This document shows, piece after piece, positions 45,875 through 59,062 of a DNA stretch of 64,000 nucleotides (position 1 is its first letter; each line of letters opens with the position of its first letter). A program made the translations under genes and the position numbers. Where the stretch lies: assembly GCA_050084985.1 (NCBI GenBank), contig JBITNC010000002.1:38440001-38504000 (forward strand). The letters are read 5' to 3'. Origin of the DNA: Nageia nagi. Lineage: Eukaryota; Pinophyta. The notes under the pieces were generated by a model that did not search any database, was not told the origin of the DNA, and saw only the letters and a program-made list of their open reading frames with translations.

Positions 45875-47338
45875 TAAATAATAAAATATGCAAACATTGT
45901 GTAAAGAAACTAATTTTTATATTTTAGATTCAAATTTTCAAGAAAATAACTTAATGCATAAACATCCTACATGAATCATTTATTTCCATGATATGTTTAT
46001 ATTATTTAATATTTTGAATCAATTTAGGTAATCTTATTAAATGAACATTGTGAGAACTACATTTTAAGTCTTTTTAGTTTCCTAGCTTTGTTTGAACTAG
46101 TCAAGTGTTTGAACAAGCTAGGCTGGTAGTCCTAAGAGGCTAGCTATGGCTAAATCTCAACATGGTACTTAAAGTGATCCTCTTAGTGCAATGGGATTTA
46201 AAGATTCCATTGAGATCTATCTTAGTGATTAAATCCAAGTATAGCCCTTTATTTATAGTCATTCAGTAAAAAGTAACAACTTCTATCTTATGAACTTGAT
46301 CTTCATCCCTAGGTTTTGGCTCTAAGGCTTTTTATTTGATCAATGGGTAAACAAGAATATACAAATCAATGGTTGTTAATTACTCTCAACTCATTTATGT
46401 TTCTTTTAAAAGAGGCACATGTATATGCATCTATTGCATGAAAAGCAATATGTAATGCAAGCTATAACCCTTCTAATCATACATGTTCATTAATTATTTA
46501 GTTTAATTGATTCAAACAATTTTTTAATTAAGTGTATCTTGATATAGACAACTCACAATGCTTATTACCAAATTAAATGTGGTTCATTAACCAAGATTAA
46601 TAATGAGCATTAACCCCTTCCAAATGTGGAAGTAATTTTAATATGGTTTATTACCTCTTATTCGAGTCACATCAACCTTTGACCTCCTTTTGGAGTGGTA
46701 AGGGAAGAAAAAGTAAGAGTATTAATGTGTAGTTTATTCTTATACCAAATGAAAGTTTATTCCTCCTTCTAATTAACCTTTCTCATTACTTCAAATCACC
46801 ATAGGCATAAAAGGAAGAGCATACTTAGTTAAGTAGAAGTAATTAAGTGTAAGTGCAACCCCCATATTCATTTACAATTTTAATGTACTAACTACTTGAA
46901 ACTTGATTCATCACAATGATGGTTCTTTAACTCCTTCCAAGTATGGAAGTAACTTAATGAAAGTTTATTTAAACCAACCTTAATGCTTTGTATGAGAATG
47001 TTCATTTACTTCCTTTTGTTCATTCCATTCTGATTCACCTAAGATCACCTTTTAGCATAAAGTTAGAGCATAATTAGACAAGACAAAAGGATATTTAAGT
47101 ATTGTGCTAGTATGATCCCTACCCGACCATCAAATAAATAAAACCTTATGTAATAAATAATTAATACAAAATATGCATTTTAATTTTTTTCCTACCCATA
47201 CCTATATGTAGTTTGAGCATAGAAATCACACACAGAAGTTCATTGCCATTCTCAATTTAGTTCCTAAACTATGCTTATAGTATTGATAAAAATTAGAATT
47301 ATACCTCTATTTAAGAATCACTAACATTTCATACCAAT
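45875..47338 (-). other. Leader of element A
   Basis: Untranslated region between the 5' LTR and gag. The part 46050-46345 is clearly related to 59290-59575 in element B, sharing ATCCAAGTATAGCCC and CTAGGTTTTGGCTCTAAGGC, so both elements come from one family. Next to the LTR, ATTGGTATGAAATG sits in the place of a primer binding site. Confidence 0.6.
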
Positions 47339-48452
47339 TGTTGGTATTTCACTCTAGTCTTCAGTGTCCACTCTTGATCATTGGTGATTTTGAATCTAAA
47401 GCTGCAACACACAAAGAGTAATGAAAAAATGTATCCACAAGGCATAATAATTATAGAACTAGCAAAATGATAGTAAACTCCCTTTGTGTATCTGGTACTA
47501 TTATTTGCAAATTGTGCCCTCCTTCTAGTGCCAAAGATGTTAACCTAAAAGATAACCTATTAGCAAATAAGATGAATAGATGTTAAGATAAACATGAATT
47601 CTATTATCTTTGGATTAACACTTAAAGATTACATATACAAGCCTATATACTTGTTTCCTTGATTCATAAGGCCTTTTACAAATTTGTGAAATTTTACATC
47701 CTCCCTAGGCATTGTAGAATCACCAGTTATTACCTTGTGATTGCTGGTGTTTGACCTATATCTTCGATGTCTGATATTAGATATCTGGTATTTTGATTAC
47801 AATCTCTTTTAGTCAACTTTGTAGTTGTCTTCTCCAAACCATAATTTGTTCTCTTAGCTCAAAGGCTTCTATACTTGATGTGTCTTTGTTCTTGCATGCT
47901 TTAGTACTTGTGGATCCTATACACATATTAAAACCACACATCAAATATACCTTCTCATTCAAAACATCATGATTTTTACCATAAAATCAACATATAAACA
48001 TGAAATAAGGGGTAGTATTACTTAAGCATTTCCTAAAGTAATTCCAACAGAGTAACACTACCTCAAAATTGGCTCCCTTTGCTCTATCTTAGAGGTTCAA
48101 TTCATAGAATTTCTTAGTGGTTGGGGTTTGTAAATTTTGATGCATAAAATCTGGTCAAAGGCTAATCCATACACTCAAATTAGCTTTGTTCTTCATGCAA
48201 GAAGTTGCGAGATAAGTTTTAATCATCATCTTATCCTATATTTCAAGCCTTGTCCCAAGTGAAGCTTTGTTACTAATTTAGTTTTACCAAGTACAAAGTT
48301 GTTGATGATTGGGTTTTAGATGCCCACAATTAAATTGGGTCACCAATGACGTATCTCAGATGCTAGCGATTTGAATTTATTAATTTTAAATTTTTTATCT
48401 TTAGGTCCTATTCCTTTCATTTTTGAATGAGGGTTATTTTTAGGTGTCTACA
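47339..48452 (-). repeat. 5' LTR of element A, partner not found
   Basis: About 1,114 bp, TGTAGACACC...TACCAACA on minus. It directly joins element B at 48453, where B's extra ORF resumes in register with A at about 37370. The terminal TGTAGACAYC and the GCTAGCGATT near the end resemble the outer LTRs, but the rest does not. I find no second copy in the window. Confidence 0.65.
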
Positions 48453-49140
48453 AGAAGGAGATTTTCATAGTAATTGCATGTAAACATCTCCTTTATATCT
48501 ATTCATGAAATTTTTACCAATGAATTCAAACTAGAAATGTAATTATTTAAAGGGTTCTAACCTTTTGATTGTTACTCTTTTTTTTTGAATAGTGATAAGA
48601 TGAAGGAGACACAAACCTTGAATTTACTCGAGAGAATTACTTATTGATATTTCTTTTTACCCTTTTTGATTTTCTAGGTTTAGGCACAAATGAAGGAGAA
48701 AAATCATATATTAACTTTTGATGACACAAATCTCCTACAAGCTAATTCATCCAAGTCATGATTGGATGTAATCTTTATGGATCTTGAGATGCAACATCTA
48801 AAACCTAATTATTAAAAGTGCAATCAAGTATGAGTTTGGGTGTTGTAGTGGACCAATACAAGCATAATAATTTATTTTATGTACTTGCTCATAATAATGA
48901 TAAAAACCTTGGAAATACATAGCCCTATCTAGGTAAATTTCAAGATTTTCTCCTTTAATACAGATTTTTCAACCATCAAATGTACTTGGAAAATGCCTCA
49001 AGGCTAGATCCCTTTGTATGTCAATAGGTAAATGAAGAACATTTCATGCTTCTTGGAAAGTGAATTCTATGAGTCTAGAAATGGTTCTATCTTCCAAATA
49101 TCTAGACTTCTCAAACCATGGTTCTTTCTTTATTCCTCCT
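48453..49140 (-). pseudogene. Extra ORF downstream of integrase, element B, truncated
   Basis: Homologous to 38110-37370 of element A and cut at 48453 by the LTR of A. Readable phrases are RYLEDRTISRLIEFTFQEA, DIQRDLALRHFPSTFDG, ENLEIYLDRAMYFQGFYHY and FEFIGKNFMNRYKGDVYM. Product unknown. Confidence 0.55.
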
Positions 49141-49299
49141 TTTTTCCAATGACACATGAATACTCTTGATCCTTTTGATTACCTTTAATTAAATTCATTT
49201 ATTTTTATTATTTCATTGTGAAACTTTTATTCTCTTTATTTAAATATTTACATCATATACATAAATAAAATAAAGTAATTTTAACTATAAAAGGGGTTA

Positions 49300-50600
49300 A
49301 GATGGGTGATATTTATTGGTTCATGCTCATCATTACCTTCTAGGTCAACTAAGTGATATAGTTCTTAATCAAACTTTCTTTTAATTATGTAAGGTCCTAA
49401 CTAGTAAGGGGAAATTTTTTTACATAGTTGCCTTTCTAGTCATGAAGTTTGCTAATTTTCTTTTAGTACTAGATCTCATATATTGAATTCATGAATTTTA
49501 ACCCTTTTATCAAAGGCTCATTTAATACAAATTTGATAGGTACATATGTATTCTAATGCTTTAACCCATATTTCATCTAAGAGTAATAATTGGTCTAATC
49601 TTATTTGACAAGTTGCTTCATCTATGATATAATCTTGTAAAGCAATTTGCAAAGATGAAATTTCTATTTTTAAGGGCATAACTATCTCTACCCCATAAAC
49701 TAGAGAAAATGAGGTTTGCGCACTAGGAGTTCTAATTTTAGTATGATAAGCCCATATAGCATATGGAATCCTTACATGGTAATCTCTATGATCATTATTA
49801 ACTATTTTGAGTAGGATACTACAAATAGTCTTATTTGTAGCCTCAACTTATCCATTCCCTTGGGGTAATAAGGTGTTGAAAAGCTAATCTGTATATCATA
49901 CCATTTGCATAAAGCTAATACTTATTTTTTCTTGAAATTCTTTTCATTATTTATGATAATTTGAGAAGGAATTCCAAAATGATAAATGATATGATGCTCT
50001 ATGAATTCTGCCATCTTTGATCTTTTTGTTGAAATCATAGGAATAACTTCCATCCATTTTGTGAAGTATTCTATAATTTTTATTATAAAATTATGACCTC
50101 CGAGAAAATAGGGGATATTTGACCTATAAGATCCAATGCCCATCTTGAAAATGACCATAATGATTGCATGTGATGTAATGCTTACGATGATTGATTAAAC
50201 AAATTAGAATGTTGTTAGTATTTGATGTATTTTTTTAACATATTCTATGCAATCATGCTCCATGGTGGGCCAATAATATCCCATATACATTATTCATTTA
50301 GTTATTGTGTGACCAATAAAATACTCTTCGCATATTCCATCATGTGCACATGAGATTGTAATTTGTGAATCCGTCTATTCTAAGAATCTAAGTAATATTA
50401 TGTAAAAAACCTCTACAGTATAGGACATCCCCTAGCATATAAAAATGATAAACTTTTAATTTGAATGGGTAGGATTCCATCTCTTAAGAATTTCACTAGT
50501 TTCATATGCCATAATTTTTTGTCTTCCATCATAATATCAAGAACCACATGTTCCACTCCATACATTTCTAACAAGATTGAGTAATTTGGACTATCTTGAT
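49300..50600 (-). pseudogene. Ty3/gypsy integrase, element B
   Basis: On minus the zinc end again reads KKYIKY for the expected C-x2-C. The core piece 50158-49922 has IIKIIEYFTKWMEVIPMIST and IINNEKNFKKK, where the second catalytic Asp (DNG) has become Asn-Asn-Glu. The distal part at about 49790-49650 is an AYHTKI/FSLVYG-like ending. Many stops make it inactive. Confidence 0.85.
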
Positions 50601-50720
50601 ATGAATGGTTTATTTATGGGAGTTCTTAGGTATCAAAAATCCAATCGAATCCATAGCATCAAAAAATCTATTGGTTGATCTTGGTGCTGCTTCTAAGTCA
50701 TATTTTTGAATGATTATAAT

Positions 50721-52572
50721 AGGTTATTATTGATCAAGATAATGTAACCTAAGGGTTTGGTCTAGTATAGGTCTTCATTACCTATGATAGCAGAGTTCTT
50801 AAAAGAGAAGAAAGTGGTGGGACAATACACTTGTGGGGTTTTTTGCTCAATCTTCAAGTTATAATTTGGTTCTTATCTATGAAAAAGTCAAAAGTTATAG
50901 GAAAGAGATAAAAGAGCTCAATAATAATAGGAAAGAGATCAAAACCTAAACTACTGAACAAGGAAAGGAAATAACATGAAGTAAACTAATCTAGTTAGTT
51001 TGAGCATCATTGCATAAGCAATAATCCATGAACAAGACTAAGAATAGATTAACTACCTCACTCTTGGGGTCTCCCAATCATAATACACAACCATAATTTT
51101 AGACAATGCTTCACACATAACAATTATAGAGCAAAATAACATCCACAAAATGTAGAGGAAAAAATATCATAACTTTCCATTATCATATATGAAAACACTT
51201 CTTATAATGGCAAACTTTGCTAAAATGTTTGACCTTTTGGACTTCTAATAGTCCAGTATTTATAATGTTCTATTTACAATAGGTGGTTATCCACCATTAA
51301 ATACTACAACTATCTTTTTGACTAAGAATGACATAAAATTAAATATTTACAACATGTACAAGATAATCTACAACTACAAATAATTATACAACATGTTCCT
51401 AACTTAGCATCGATGCTTGGGAATTTGTAGATCTTCAATCTCATATCTATCCAGCCATAATCCATCACTTTTGTATTTAAACATGGTGAGTTTGTAACTA
51501 ATCTTGCATTTATGAGGTATGGTCTACCATCTTGATAAGTACAATCAATCTATCTCTACAGTTGATGGCTACCTAACTCTCTACAACCATTAAATATTTC
51601 TATTCTATGGCTTTGGGTTGCAATCACTCTAAGGGTGAAGGACAATGTATCATACATACTCTTGATTAAGTGGACTTGAATGTTCAACTTCTCTTATAAT
51701 ACTTATCCTTGGTGGGTATTGTTATGCTTCGATAGGGTTTGCTAAATATGTGTGGAACTTATCACCCATTGATTTCTCCTAAAAAGTATGACATCATCAC
51801 TCAAAATTGGTGGGGTCTTCTAAACATAAAGTCATGAACATCTCTTGCCTTGAAGAACTATCAGGACCACCTATTGATTAAGTCATCTGAAACTCACTAA
51901 TTTCCATCAAAAAGTATGATGTCATCATTGGATTTTCATAGGCCCTACTTCTCTTGAATCTCATGATAATATTACCTGCTACATGAATTAACATAAACTG
52001 ATCATTATATACAATAGGGCCTAGAAATAACCCCTAGACTATACAAGATAGAAACTTAAGTATTTAGACTTGAGATAGGGTACAGGTGTAATTTAGACAT
52101 ACAAATAGACTTTATCTATAATACTTGCCAAAAATAAGACCCAAATTAGACCTAAATAAATCCCAAAAATGACTAAGCTAATTTTACAAAATGGACTCTC
52201 TTCAACCTATGACTTATACACATCTCCCAAACATGACTTATTCAACTATTTACAAATAACATCTACGTTATAACAAAATGATATTTTTGAATAACATTTT
52301 ACCAACTAAGATATAGTAGTATGAACATATCCCTTAAATACCTTAAACAAAACTAAGCCATAGCTAAGTACATATATACACAAGAATTTTGAGAAAAGAC
52401 TAAGCATATATAGTTTATATTTAGGATTAAACCTATACAAGTACTTACAAATAATAGAAAATGGAATAAGAAGAAGGAATTACAAAAATAATTTTAGTGG
52501 GAAAGGAATGAATGAATGAAAGAATAATTAATATAAAGAATTTTACCCACTTTAGAGTGTAATTCTACAAGA
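50721..52572. mobile_element. Probable solo LTR inserted in element B
   Basis: 1.85 kb of non-coding DNA splits the second RNase H of B; the continuous version is in A near 39690. It opens TATTGATCAAGAT, one base from the TGTTGATCAAGAT start of the gag-only element's LTR. It carries the same AAAGTCAAAAGTTATAGGAAAGAG-type A/G-rich block and TGACATCATC (51789) and TGATGTCATC (51917). Short duplications flank it (GTTAT at 50723 and 52579, or ATAAT at 50716 and 52573), so the exact edges are uncertain by a few bases. It has no internal genes. Confidence 0.6.
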
Positions 52573-52589
52573 ATAATTGTTATCCACCA

Positions 52590-52850
52590 ATTTTTGTATT
52601 TTTAGAATAAAAGTTTTTTAGATTGAAAAATCCCTTTAACCTGATGTACAATAAATAATGAATCACCAATGAATTTAACCTTTATTAGTTTCAATTTCAA
52701 GGCTATATTTATGATTAATATCAAATATTCATACTCAACATCATTGTTTGTACATGAAAAGTTAAGTTTGGAAGAGTAAGTATAGGGATCCCTTGAGGTG
52801 TAACAAATACAACACCTACACCTCCATTTTTTTTGCATCTCAATCTATCA
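52590..52850 (-). pseudogene. Second RNase H, element B, 5' part
   Basis: The piece 52838-52602 reads KLNFSCTNNDVEYEYLILII, then IKVKFIGDSLFIVHQVKGIF, matching A at 39870-39730. The remaining part (STNRFFDAMDSIGF-like) lies at about 50720-50620 beyond the inserted solo LTR. Confidence 0.82.
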
Positions 52851-52979
52851 AAGTATATTACCATATTCCAATATTATTAAGAATCAATAGGAATTTCCAT
52901 CTCATCTAATTGGAAAATATGTTCATTTGGTAATTAAAAAATGAGTGGCTTATCATCTTATAAAGGTGTTTTCGTAAGA

Positions 52980-54180
52980 TAGTCAAGTATGACTTGACCT
53001 TTAATCAATTTTTGACTTATGAATTATAAATCAAATTCAGTCAAATGTACAATCCACATAGATGTCCTTGTATTTTGATAAGTTTTATTCATCATGTATT
53101 TTAATGGATTTGCTTTAGCAATTACATACATGGTATTATTTAGCATGTAATGTCTCAACTTCTTAGTTGCAAAAACCATTGCTAAACATAACTTTTATAA
53201 GTATATGTACTTAATTTCACAACTAAATAGGGTTTTATTGAGGAAGTAAATATCTTGTTCTTTGTTGCTTTCAATTTTCTGAGCAAGCATAGTTCCCAAT
53301 GCTAATTCTATAGTAGATTTGTAAAGTAGGAATGGTTCCCTTTCCTTACATGGGACTAAAATTAGAGGTAATAAAAAATGTTTTATTTCATCAAATGCTT
53401 ATTATTGTTCATTTCCCTATTGAAATGCAATCCCTCTTTTTTAACAACTTATTGAAAGGTCTACACTTATCAAATAATTGTGAGATAAAACACCTTATAG
53501 TTTGCAAGTTACCTTGTAGACTTTGCAATTATTTCATATTTGAAGTGGGAGGCATATTCACTATCACTTTTATTTTATTAGGATCTACTTCAATTCCTCA
53601 CCTAAAATAATAAAAGCTAATAGTTTTCCCGAAATGATACCAAAAACACATTTTTTGGGATTTATTCGAATACTATGCTCTAGTAATCTAACAAATATTT
53701 TGATAAGTACCTTTGGATAGTCTTTTTAAAATTCTAATTTAGCTAATATGTTATCAACATAATATTCCACAATATCATGCATGTAATGATGGAAAATGTA
53801 CATCATTACACATTGGTAAGTAGCTACCACATTCTTTAAGTTGAAGGGCATTACCTTATAACAAAACATTCCCCAAGGCATTATGAATGCTATTTTATGT
53901 TGATCTTCAGGTGCTAATCTTATTTGGTTGTATCTTAAAAATCCATCTATGAGAGATAGCATTTCATTTCTAGCAGTGGAATCAACATAACTATCTATGT
54001 TTGGTAATGGAAAATCATCTTTAGGAAAAGCTTTATTTAAGTCCCTAAAATTCATACATATGCAAATTTTTCCATTAGATTTTTTACCTAGCATGATGTT
54101 AGAGATATAATCAAAATAATCAATAGGATGAATGAATTTAGCTCCTAAAATGTTTTATAATTCTTCTTTTACCATTAATT
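52980..54180 (-). pseudogene. Reverse transcriptase and first RNase H, element B
   Basis: The piece 54094-53726 reads KKSNGKICICMNFRDLNKAF, ALLSLIDG-like MLSLIDGFLRYNQIRLAPED and FCYKVMPFNLKNVVATYQC. The catalytic box is EYYVDNIL, so the second Asp of YVDD is Asn. RNase H words continue at 53200-53040 (HYMLNNTMYVIAKANPLKYM-like). Frames are broken in several places. Confidence 0.88.
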
Positions 54181-55384
54181 CTATCGTAGGATGCATCTTA
54201 TGTAATTTCTATTTAACCGATTTAGCATCCTCTTTAATGCTATCATAGGATGCATCATACATAATTTCTATTTAACCAATTTAGGTTATGCACAACCAAG
54301 TTTGGATCTAATCTTAGCATATTAGTGTATGACCATTCAAATACTTTTTGATTTTCTTTAAGTATAGATAGGAATTCTCATCTCTCCTCTTCAGTTAGTG
54401 ACTTTCCTAGTTGAATAATCTTAGGATTGTTTGGATCATCACTTAAGTCAACCTCAATGGTTTCTTCAATTAACATGTAAGACCCCTTTTCCAACTGATT
54501 TGGTATCAAAATCCAAATTTTATTATTTATATTTTATTCTTCATCTTCACCTAAATTTTGGTCCTCCAAAGTTGTATTTATGGTGAATTATGAGGTTTGT
54601 AATATAGTATCTATATCTTTGAAATCTTGTATTGTAGGTTATCTAGAAATTAGTGTAAAGTTTGTAGTATCCTCATCTATCATAAGGTATGATGAAGATC
54701 TATTCAAACTTACTAAGCTTAATAGTTCAAACTCATCACTTCCAAACTAGTCAAAAGATATTTTTTTCTAAAACCTCATTAGAGATTTCTTCAATCTCTA
54801 CCATATTACTTGATACAACATTAGAAAATTATCTTTCTAAAGATAACATTTCATGTTCTAAATTATCTTGTTTTAGTATCTCTTTAGAATTTTCATATGG
54901 TTTTTCATATTCTAGCTTTTCTGGTTCTAGATCGACTATTTTAGAACCAAATTCTTTCTAATTCTTACCTTTGTATACCAATCATATTTTATCAGTTGAT
55001 AATTGGTAATAGATATCAATTGTATATCTATATCCTTATTCATAGCAACTTAAACCTTATCCCTTCCATTTAAATCTATTGAAATATATTTGGATGAATG
55101 ATCTCACATAAGGTGATAAATATTCTAATGAGTTACAAGAAATATCTTCCTATGGTTGAAGTAAAGAAATGAGAGGTGGTTCTACAGGACCTGTATAAAC
55201 AAATAAAGTTTGATTAGGAATTTTTCCTAATGGCACCAATTTCCCCACTACACTGGGAGATTCTTTTGGTCTTCTATTTCTTGAGTAGAAGAATACTAAA
55301 AATAACATCATCAATTCCAAATTCCCCTATACCACAATCTAGTAATTTTATTATTATTGGATATATATTTGATGACTTATCTTT

Positions 55385-56048
55385 TTTTTGCATTCGTTGC
55401 CAGGCGTAAATTTTGATCGGAGGTTGTTTTTGTTGAATTTTAACTGTGACTTAATGCATACCCAAAAAATGATATTTTTAAGGCCTGATTGATTCATCTA
55501 GGCCTGAAAAATAGCTTTTTTAAGAGATCTGATTTTAGCTTTTTTGCATGTTGCGCCTTTAGTAACTCTTGTTTTCTTACTATAAGGGTGGATATTTTGG
55601 ATATGCATTAATGTTTAAATTGAGAAGGAAATGCTGATTGCATATTAAATTGGGGATGGCAATCTGGAACATATTTGTGTTTTTTTTGTTTTTTGTGGCT
55701 ATTTAAAGCATTGTATTCTCTTGGAGAGTATGTGGATTCAGGAATAAGAAGAGTATTTTTGGTCTGGATTTCTTCTGTATGTTCTATGACTGGATTTCAA
55801 TTTCTATTTTCCTGTTATAGCTGAATTCACATCACTTTTTCTTGAAAATCATAATTTTTTACTGATGTATCCATAAGATATGGAATTTTTTATGAGGAAG
55901 CTTTGCTTAATTTGTTTAATTTTTGTGATCTTTTCTCCCAACTACATTTTTCTTATGGTGTGGGATTTATCTTTGGTGATGAATCATTATTATTATTTTT
56001 GTTGAGTTTTGGATGGTTCTTAATTAATAGCATGTTTTTCTTTTAAAG
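55385..56048. other. 0.66-kb foreign fragment within element B
   Basis: Between B sequences matching A at about 42400 and 42450, this segment has no counterpart in A. It begins after a run of eight T with GCATTCGTTGCCAGGCGTAA, locally G+C-rich, and then becomes T-rich like plant introns. About 45 bp of element sequence is missing at the join, and I see no clear target duplication or inverted repeats. If read on minus it would end in A8, like a retroposed fragment. Origin unknown. Confidence 0.45.
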
Positions 56049-56078
56049 CGCTCAAAGAAGGATTATTCTTACCCACCC

Positions 56079-56500
56079 CTACAATCGATGGTATTTTGGT
56101 GGTATTAATGTTATAAAATAATGAGTACATGGTAAAGCTATTTCTTTTAGTAAATGTGCACTATTACAATGTGAATATGGATTTTCATCCCTAGGCACAC
56201 AATATACTACACCCTTGTGAATATACTTTAAAAATTTATGATATGTTGATGGGACACATTGCATATCTCTAATCCAAGGTCTTCCTAAAATGATGTTATA
56301 TTGTGTGATGTCTCCTTTGATTACTTGTAATACTGTTTGCACTATTTTAGACCCTACACTATTTCAGGATCATTTATATCCAACTCAAGTGTTTGTAATA
56401 ATTGGTTGATTGCATCTCTATGGTTCTTATACTTTTGTAGTAACTCAAATAGAGACATTTTCACTTACAATTTTTTTAATTGTTGATGTAGAGCTCCTTT
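56079..56500 (-). pseudogene. Retropepsin region, element B
   Basis: The piece 56342-56079 reads QYNIILGRPWIRDMQCVPST, YHKFLKYIHKGVVYCVPRDE, collinear with element A at 42836-42582. Upstream (about 56480-56380) is the SLFELLQKYKNHRDAINQLL linker typical of Tat polyproteins. The active-site Asp segment itself is not visible and may be deleted. Confidence 0.75.
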
Positions 56501-59062
56501 CATTAGAACCTTAAGAGGTTGGGGTCTAGGTATGTTAGGTTGCACAATAACCTCATCTGGTTTATTATCTAGAATAATGTTCTATCTTCATTGTACCTTT
56601 TGAGCTCTTGTAGTAATATTACAATTCCTATGAATATTGAATTTTTATAACTCCAATTATGTGTTACTTGATTCTCATGGGATGTAATAAAATATTGTTA
56701 GCTTGATGTTGAGGAAGAGGGATTTGATAAATTCCCAAATTTTGATTAGGGATAGCTAGAGGATTATCAACTTCCAATTTTCTTTGATCAATTAGATTTT
56801 GAATCTTGCATTTTAAAGTTTTGCATCTATTTGTATCATGACCCTTTTGGTGATGGAAATGAAAAACTCATTTTCATTATACAATATATTATTTTTAGCA
56901 TTAGGATGTTCAAGTATTATCTTTGGTAAACTAATTACTTGATGATCACAAAGTTTCCTCATAATGTCATAAAGAGATTCTGACAAAGGTGTGAATTTTC
57001 TTTTAGGCTTAACATCCCTTTCCTTGTTTTGTGGAGGATCAAGTTCAACCTCTTGAGTAAAGAAAATTTGTTAGCTGGTGATGGTTTACTTTTTTGTTCT
57101 ATTTTATTTTTGTTCTTAACATAAGGTTCCTTTTTCTTACTTTTTATCTCACCATTTTGAATCTTGACCTTTTCAATTATGACAACTTGAGATATAGCTT
57201 CTTCAAAAGGTATTATGTTGTTGAATCAATAAGGTACTAGCAATAAGCCTTAAACAACTTTGACTAAATATTTTTATCAACTCTTATTTAGGTATATATA
57301 AGGCATGCTTCTCAATATTACCCTCCATCTCGACATAAAATTAGTAATCAATTCATTTGGGAACTGTTGTAATCTTGTAAGATCAATAATGGAGGTTTTA
57401 TATTTAATATTGATTCTAAAATATTCATAGAATAAATTTTCCAACTGAGTGTATGAACAATGCTATATTATGCCAAGTTGTTGTACCAATCCATTTCTTA
57501 TCCAGCAAGTGTCATTGGAAAGATACATAACATTAATGCATTATCATTGGCAATAACATAAATTGAATACTTAACCCATCTAAGATGTTATTTGGGATCT
57601 TCCTTTCCTTTGGAAGGTTCAATTTTTAGAATTTTGAATTTGAAAGGGATCTCCTTTTTGGGAACACTTGGATGAATAGGTTCATTGCAAATTGTTTCAT
57701 ATGATATCTTTTTGTTTACTTTGCAAAAGTAACTTTTTTTCAATTTCCATTAACCTTTTATGAAGATCATCTTTTTCTTCTAGTTGATTTTGATGCATTG
57801 GATATTTACCATTTCTATGATCCATTATTTCTTCATACCTAGGGAACAAATCATATCTTTTTTTAGAAGGTGTTTGGGCATCATAGTAAGCTACATCGCA
57901 TGGTGGAGAAGGTGGTGGAGGTTGGTGCAGAGGTAGTTGAGATATTTGTTGTTGTAATTATTGATGAGGTAATGATGGTCTAAGAGGATAGTGTGATTGT
58001 TCCTTATTTCTAGGTGGAGGTAAATGGTATTTTGAAGCTCATTTTTTCAATTTCTAAGTGAAGCTTATTTTATATTAACTAGATAAGGATCTTGATATTT
58101 ATACACTCCATGACCCTATGGTGATAGATATCACACCCTAGGTTTTCCTTTTCTATCTTTTCCCACATTTGATTAGGTCCAAGTTGGATGTGGATATTTT
58201 GCTTCTTAGGTTGTATTATTGGTGGTTTTTTTTTATATACATTGAGCATTGGTTGTGCTTGTAATAATTGTTATAGGGTAAACCCCATGGTTTTCATTTG
58301 TTGTTATACACCTTGATTATATAGAATAATTTGTTGTTGTTTTTGTTGTTGTGTATTATTTTGGGGTGGATTCTCTTTTCTATGTGCATAGGGGGGTATT
58401 CCCTGTAATATATACCTTATTGGATCATGGTTATCTCTTACCTCATGCCCTTGTCTAGGTGTTGTATGACTTGATAAAGGATTTGATGTATTTGATTTTA
58501 AAATGTAATAAGGATCATTATAAAATCTAAAATGATCTCTTGATTTTGGTATAGGATTAGTTGTATGTAAGAAGATTTGATCATCAAATTATTCTATTTT
58601 CCTAGAGATGGTGGAAGGTGTATAATCATCTCTTCTTAGATATAATTGAACTAAATGTCCATCTGATAAATAGCATGTAACATGATCATACTTAGGTCTA
58701 AAAGGACCTATTTGAAAAATGGTATCAACTAAATGAGTTTGTGAAGGAGGTATGTTTCTTAATACAATCTCTTCCACACCACCAATTGGTTGTCTATTTT
58801 CCACTAAATATTCTAGATCTAAAGGAAGACTATGGGCATGAGAAGAATGAGGAGTTCTTAATTGTGTTAGATGTTGTCTAACTACATCTAAGTCATGATT
58901 GATAGTATTTAGGTAAGCTTGATTTATTTCATGGGGAGTTTCTTTTCTCAAAATATTCTTACTAGACATATGACTCTCTCATTCTTCTAAATAGTTTTCA
59001 TTATATGGCTCTTGCTCTTGACGAGCTCTTTGAGAATGATTGTTGAACCTATTATTCTTGAT
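56500..59062 (-). pseudogene. gag, element B (Tat lineage)
   Basis: Begins near 59062 with a degraded NNHSQRARQEQEP (compare MVQTRSQRAHQELEAQ in A). The intact piece 58969-58589 is MSSKNILRKETPHEINQAYL ... LRNIPPSQTHLVDTIFQIGP and LYLRRDDYTPSTISRKIE, matching A at 45477 (RRQDYTRSTISRKMGE). The capsid words FKGKEDPK-like and IFPMTLAG-like lie at about 57650-57480, decayed. Stops and shifts are scattered throughout. Confidence 0.83.
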
